Assembly (NCBI GenBank): GCA_024641475.1 | Contig: JAHECZ010000006.1 | Span: 29,520-93,519, forward strand | DNA length: 64,000 nt | Origin: Gammaproteobacteria bacterium | Lineage (GTDB): Bacteria > Pseudomonadota > Gammaproteobacteria > UBA6429 > Thiohalophilaceae | Direction of reading: 5' to 3' | Shown: positions 60,561-64,000 of the stretch, piece by piece | Layout of the letters: each line of letters begins with the position of its first letter | Position numbering within the stretch: position 1 is the stretch's first letter | Translations under genes and position numbers: made by a program | The notes under the pieces: generated by a model | What the model saw: only the letters and a program-made list of their open reading frames with translations | Told to the model about the DNA's origin: nothing | Databases searched by the model: none

Positions 60561-61196
60561 ATGGCCAAATCCAGTTTTGACTTATCCTGTACGCGCTGCT
60601 CACGACTGGCGCGCCACCTGCAATCCGTTCGCAAGGAATATCCTGACTATCATGCGCGGCCTGTGGCACCATTTGGCGTGGCCCGACCGCAACTTCTGAT
60701 TGTTGGTCTTGCACCGGGGATGCATGGCGCCAATGCGACTGGCCGACCTTTTACTGGCGATTATGCCGGTATACTCTTGTATGACACTTTGTATAAATTC
60801 GGCTTTAGCAGTAAAAATGAATCGCTGTCATCTCAAGACGGCCTGAAACTGCGTCAGTGCCGAATCACCAATGCGGTTAAATGCCTGCCGCCTGAAAATA
60901 AACCGACACCAATGGAAATCACGACCTGCAACGACTATTTGGCTGAAGAATTGGCAGCCATGGGCAAGCATATCTCCGTACTGGTTTTGGGTGGCGTTGC
61001 GCATGGTGCGGTTTTACGTGCGCTCGGCTATAAAAAATCCGCATATCCTTTTGCGCATGGTAAACAATATGCACTACCCAATGGCATGACTCTGTTCACC
61101 TCGTATCATTGCAGTCGTTACAATACCCAGACACGGCGCCTCACAACCAGCATGTTTCACGGCGTATTTCGCCAGATACAGCAACACCTTGCATAG
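60561..61196 (+). CDS. Family-5-like uracil-DNA glycosylase (UdgB type)
   Basis: The frame is open from 60489, but ATG 60561 (MAKSSFDLSCTRCSRLARHL...) just after uvrY is chosen, giving 211 residues. Motif 1 GLAPGMHGANATGRPFTGD and motif 2 SYHCSRYNTQTRRLT resemble the UDGb (family 5) enzymes, which remove uracil and other deaminated bases. Cysteines in CTRC and in VKCLPPENKPTPMEITTC fit the four ligands of an iron-sulfur cluster. Motif 2 has Cys in place of the usual Pro after His. It lies between uvrY and uvrC, 18 bases before uvrC. Confidence 0.85.
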   Translation: MAKSSFDLSCTRCSRLARHLQSVRKEYPDYHARPVAPFGVARPQLLIVGLAPGMHGANATGRPFTGDYAGILLYDTLYKFGFSSKNESLSSQDGLKLRQCRITNAVKCLPPENKPTPMEITTCNDYLAEELAAMGKHISVLVLGGVAHGAVLRALGYKKSAYPFAHGKQYALPNGMTLFTSYHCSRYNTQTRRLTTSMFHGVFRQIQQHLA

Positions 61197-61214
61197 ATAC
61201 AGCTGTAACGCATC

Positions 61215-63056
61215 ATGCCAGAGAACCTCAGGCAAATATTAGAGAATCTTCCGCAACAACCTGGCGTCTATCAGATGCTGGATAGCAAGGATGAAGTTAT
61301 TTATGTTGGCAAAGCCGCCAATCTAAAAAAGCGCGTCAGTAATTATTTTCAGAAACGTCGCCAGGATACAAAAACAGCAAGCCTGGTATCGCATATCGCG
61401 CGCATTGAAACCATCGTCACGCACACTGAAAGCGAAGCTTTGCTGCTGGAAAATAATCTCATCAAGCAATTCAAGCCTCGCTATAACATCCTCTACCGGG
61501 ATGATAAAAGTTATCCGTATATTTTTATCTCTAGCAACGACACATTTCCGCGGCTGGCATTTCACCGTGGCGCGCAACGCCAATCTGGCCAGTATTTTGG
61601 CCCGTACCCCAGTGCCGGCGCGGTGCGCGATACCTTGCAGTTACTGCAAAAGATATTCCCGGTACGACAATGTGAAGATAGTTTTTACAAAAACCGTTCG
61701 CGGCCTTGCCTGCAATACCAGATAAAACGTTGCTCCGCACCGTGTGTCGGTTTTATCAGTCCTGATGAATACAAAGAAGAAGTGCAGCACGCCATTTTAT
61801 TTCTGCAAGGGCGCAGCAATGAAATTATTCAGCAACTTGCCACGCGTATGGAAGCCGCGTCAACCACCCTGCAATTTGAGCGTGCCGCCCATTGGCGCGA
61901 TCAGATTGCCAGCCTCAGACGTGTACAGGAAAAGCAGTACGTCACCTTGCAAGATGGTGACTGCGACATTATCACTGCCGCGGCCGATCAGGGCGTAGGT
62001 TGTGTACAAGTATTTACGATACGTGGTGGACGCAATCTGGGGAATAAATCCTATTTTCCACGTAGTGAGATCACGACAGATCCGCGGGCGTTATTAAGCG
62101 CCTTTTTGCCGCAATATTATTTACGCAGTGACGTCGCTGTCGCGCGCGATATTCCACGGCAAATACTCGTAACCGAAAAACTTGACGATATTACTGCGTT
62201 ACAAGAATTGCTGAGTAATTTCAGCCAACATACGGTACAGATAAACCAGGGGATGCGTGGCAAATATGCCCGCTGGGCTGCTATGGCTCGCCAAAACGTT
62301 GGCTTGACATTGCAAACGCGTTTAATCAGTCACAGCACATTATTGCAGCGTTTCACCGCGCTGCAAGATGCCTTGCAATTGGACGAAATCCCTGAGCATC
62401 TCGAATGTTTCGATATCAGTCATACACTCGGTGAAGCCACGGTTGCCTCTTGCGTGGTGTTTAATACTGCCGGACCAGTCAAAGCGGATTATCGTCGCTT
62501 TAACATTACCGACATTACCCCGGGTGATGATTATGCCGCCATGGAAAATGCGTTACTGCGACGTTATAAAAAAGTCCAGCAAGGCGAGGGCAAAATTCCC
62601 GATATTCTTTTCATCGACGGCGGCAAGGGTCAGGTACAACGTGCGCGCAAGGTTATCGACGAATTGCAATTAGGCGCAGTATTGATCGTCGGAATCGCCA
62701 AAGGAGCCGAGCGCCGTCCTGGCCAGGAGACACTCATCATTGCGCCAGAGCAGGGTGATGCGAAGGAACGCAGGTTGCCTGCCGATTCCTCTGCACTACA
62801 TCTGATTCAACAAATACGCGACGAAGCGCACCGCTTTGCCATAACCGGCCACCGTCATCGTCGACAAAAAGCACGCACGCAGTCAGTACTGGAAGACATT
62901 CAAGGATTGGGGAGTAAACGCCGGCAACAGCTTTTGCGTCATTTTGGAGGCTTGCAGGAAATCATTCGAGCTGGCCTGGATGATCTGACGAACGTACCAG
63001 GTATCAATAAGTCGCTTGCTCAACGAATTTATGATACGTTTCATGCCAGCGAATAA
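61215..63056 (+). CDS. uvrC: Excinuclease ABC subunit C
   Basis: The 613-residue subunit makes both incisions in nucleotide excision repair. An N-terminal GIY-YIG nuclease (GVYQMLDSKDEVIYVGKAAN) is followed by a UVR motif near 205-240, the RNase H-like UvrC domain (HLECFDISHTLGE, LFIDGGKGQV) and a C-terminal double helix-hairpin-helix (VLEDIQGLGSKRRQQLLRHF). Length is standard. Confidence 0.98.
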   Translation: MPENLRQILENLPQQPGVYQMLDSKDEVIYVGKAANLKKRVSNYFQKRRQDTKTASLVSHIARIETIVTHTESEALLLENNLIKQFKPRYNILYRDDKSYPYIFISSNDTFPRLAFHRGAQRQSGQYFGPYPSAGAVRDTLQLLQKIFPVRQCEDSFYKNRSRPCLQYQIKRCSAPCVGFISPDEYKEEVQHAILFLQGRSNEIIQQLATRMEAASTTLQFERAAHWRDQIASLRRVQEKQYVTLQDGDCDIITAAADQGVGCVQVFTIRGGRNLGNKSYFPRSEITTDPRALLSAFLPQYYLRSDVAVARDIPRQILVTEKLDDITALQELLSNFSQHTVQINQGMRGKYARWAAMARQNVGLTLQTRLISHSTLLQRFTALQDALQLDEIPEHLECFDISHTLGEATVASCVVFNTAGPVKADYRRFNITDITPGDDYAAMENALLRRYKKVQQGEGKIPDILFIDGGKGQVQRARKVIDELQLGAVLIVGIAKGAERRPGQETLIIAPEQGDAKERRLPADSSALHLIQQIRDEAHRFAITGHRHRRQKARTQSVLEDIQGLGSKRRQQLLRHFGGLQEIIRAGLDDLTNVPGINKSLAQRIYDTFHASE

Positions 63057-63081
63057 TTCAAATACGATGTAACTCGATACC

Positions 63082-63660
63082 ATGCCCATTAACGTCCCCA
63101 ACACCATCACATTATTTCGTATTCTGTTGATACCAGTGTTTATCGTGGTGTATTACTGGGCAGATTTCAGCTGGAAACATCTGTTAGTGACGGCCTTATT
63201 CTTTCTCGCCGGAGCAAGTGACTGGGTTGATGGCTATTTGGCCCGCAAACTTGGCCAGCAATCCGCTTTTGGAGAATTTTTAGACCCGGTCGCAGATAAA
63301 TTAACCGTCTCAATTGTATTGATCCTGATTCTTTCTACCCATCCCGGCTTGTTATTGGCCCTGCCGACCATGGTTATTATCGGCCGCGAAATATTGATTT
63401 CCGCATTACGTGAGTGGATGGCCAACATCGGCAAAAATAAAAAAGTTTCAGTGAGTTTTATCGGTAAAGTAAAAACCTTTGCCCAGCTTTGGGCGATTGG
63501 CTTCCTGTTATTCGAAAAACCGATTGGCAGCATACCGGTCATGACCATCGGCTACTTTTTACTGTATCTGGCGGCCATACTGACCCTGTGGTCCATGCTG
63601 GTGTATTTGATAGCCGCCTGGCCCAGCCTGATAGGGAAAGATACCTCACAGAGGCAATGA
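63082..63660 (+). CDS. pgsA: CDP-diacylglycerol-glycerol-3-phosphate 3-phosphatidyltransferase
   Basis: The 192-residue integral membrane enzyme makes phosphatidylglycerol phosphate. The CDP-alcohol phosphotransferase motif D-x2-DG-x2-AR-x8-G-x3-D-x3-D is complete (from DWVDGYLARKL to EFLDPVADK). Four to five membrane helices are seen. It follows uvrC by 25 bases, as in E. coli, and precedes the tRNA cluster. Confidence 0.97.
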   Translation: MPINVPNTITLFRILLIPVFIVVYYWADFSWKHLLVTALFFLAGASDWVDGYLARKLGQQSAFGEFLDPVADKLTVSIVLILILSTHPGLLLALPTMVIIGREILISALREWMANIGKNKKVSVSFIGKVKTFAQLWAIGFLLFEKPIGSIPVMTIGYFLLYLAAILTLWSMLVYLIAAWPSLIGKDTSQRQ

Positions 63661-63667
63661 CAACCGC

Positions 63668-63695
63668 TTGACACTATCCGGCTTGGCACTAAAAT
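63668..63695 (+). promoter_or_regulatory. Promoter of the tRNA-Gly-Cys-Leu cluster
   Basis: TTGACA at 63668-63673 and TAAAAT at 63690-63695, spacing 16, are followed by a GC-rich start-site region (CCCTCGCGCG, 63701-63710), the hallmark of stringently controlled stable-RNA promoters. Confidence 0.8.
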
Positions 63696-63707
63696 ACGGA
63701 CCCTCGC

Positions 63708-63783
63708 GCGGGAATAGCTCAGTTGGTAGAGCGCAACCTTGCCAAGGTTGAGGTCGGGAGTTCGAGCCTCCTTTCCCGCTCCA
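63708..63783 (+). tRNA. tRNA-Gly(GCC)
   Basis: The 76-base gene has acceptor GCGGGAA/TTCCCGC, anticodon loop TTGCCAA with GCC in stem CAACC/GGTTG, T-arm GGGAGTTCGAGCCTCC and encoded CCA at 63781-63783. Confidence 0.97.
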
Positions 63784-63791
63784 ATTTCCTC

Positions 63792-63827
63792 ATGGGGACG
63801 GTCTTAAAGCCGTCCCCATTGTTGTTT
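63792..63827 (+). terminator. Hairpin between tRNA-Gly and tRNA-Cys
   Basis: ATGGGGACGG (63792-63801) pairs perfectly with CCGTCCCCAT (63810-63819), loop eight bases, followed by TGTTGTTT. It resembles an intrinsic terminator but sits within the tRNA cluster. Confidence 0.7.
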
Positions 63828-63831
63828 ATAA

Positions 63832-63905
63832 GGCTGAGTAGCAGAGTGGTTATGCAGAGGATTGCAAATCCTTGTACGTCGGTTCGATTCCGGCCTCAGC
63901 CTCCA
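63832..63905 (+). tRNA. tRNA-Cys(GCA)
   Basis: The 74-base gene has acceptor GGCTGAG/CTCAGCC, anticodon GCA in AGGATTGCAAATCCT, T-arm CGGTTCGATTCCG and encoded CCA at 63903-63905. Confidence 0.97.
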
Positions 63906-63913
63906 CTCCTTCA

Positions 63914-64000
63914 GCCCGGGTGGCGGAACAGGTAGACGCAAGGGACTTAAAATCCCTCGAGGGTAACCTCGTGCCGGTTCGATTCCGGCCCCGGGCACCA
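63914..64000 (+). tRNA. tRNA-Leu(UAA)
   Basis: The 87-base class II tRNA has acceptor GCCCGGG/CCCGGGC, anticodon TAA in GGGACTTAAAATCCC, a long variable arm (CGAGGGTAACCTCG), T-arm CCGGTTCGATTCCGG and encoded CCA that ends exactly at base 64000. Confidence 0.97.

Overview
This window is a stretch of gammaproteobacterial chromosome. The gene order shows this: hflD-mnmA-nudJ-rluE next to icd, clpS-clpA then infA, bpt-aat, trxB, ftsK-lolA-rarA, serS, and at the right end uvrY/gacA-uvrC-pgsA followed by tRNA-Gly(GCC), tRNA-Cys(GCA) and tRNA-Leu(UAA), the order of E. coli uvrY-uvrC-pgsA-glyW-cysT-leuZ. Base composition looks moderate (not computed). A DsrS-like gene hints at kinship with Chromatiales-type sulfur oxidisers, but no other dsr gene is present, so metabolism cannot be concluded. 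I see no insertion sequence, prophage, CRISPR array or rRNA.

Layout. 1-3.3 kb: hypothetical genes, a divergent TrpD-family paralogue and a Sel1 protein. 3.4-7.4 kb: a plus-strand run of MoxR-type ATPase, HExxH/VWA protein, DsrS-like protein and an unknown. 7.4-19 kb: a long minus-strand run of M61 peptidase, short secretin-like protein, DUF7931 protein, GNAT, purB, two small genes, acnA, hflD, mnmA, nudJ and rluE. 19-23.4 kb: icd, a cold-shock gene (minus), clpS and clpA. 23.5-29.2 kb: minus-strand infA, bpt, aat, PAP2, DUF4337, a GNAT-fold protein and trxB. 29.4-36.8 kb: ald, ftsK, lolA, rarA, crcB, DUF190 and serS. 36.8-38.2 kb: a small membrane protein, a YccA-type protein, and a tRNA-Ser(UGA) flanked by two truncated tRNA-Ser pieces.

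38.2-51.2 kb is a glycogen and sugar-phosphate region: pgi, glgP, malQ, a GH57 enzyme, glgC, glgB and glgA. Together these cover ADP-glucose synthesis, chain elongation, branching, phosphorolysis and glucan rearrangement; Pgi links them to glycolysis. No glgX debranching enzyme is seen.

51.2-59.5 kb is the most accessory-looking part: an MscS-type channel, an ATP-grasp-like orphan, and a three-gene signalling unit. That unit holds a receiver-SpoIIE phosphatase-HATPase fusion, a receiver-HD-GYP protein, and a membrane histidine kinase whose PAS domain keeps the FixL haem-proximal His and distal Arg. It may be a haem/oxygen-responsive module feeding both cyclic-di-GMP turnover and a partner-switching type of output. 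59.9-64 kb is gacA/uvrY, a family-5-like uracil-DNA glycosylase placed between gacA and uvrC, uvrC, pgsA and the tRNA cluster; the last tRNA ends exactly at the window edge.
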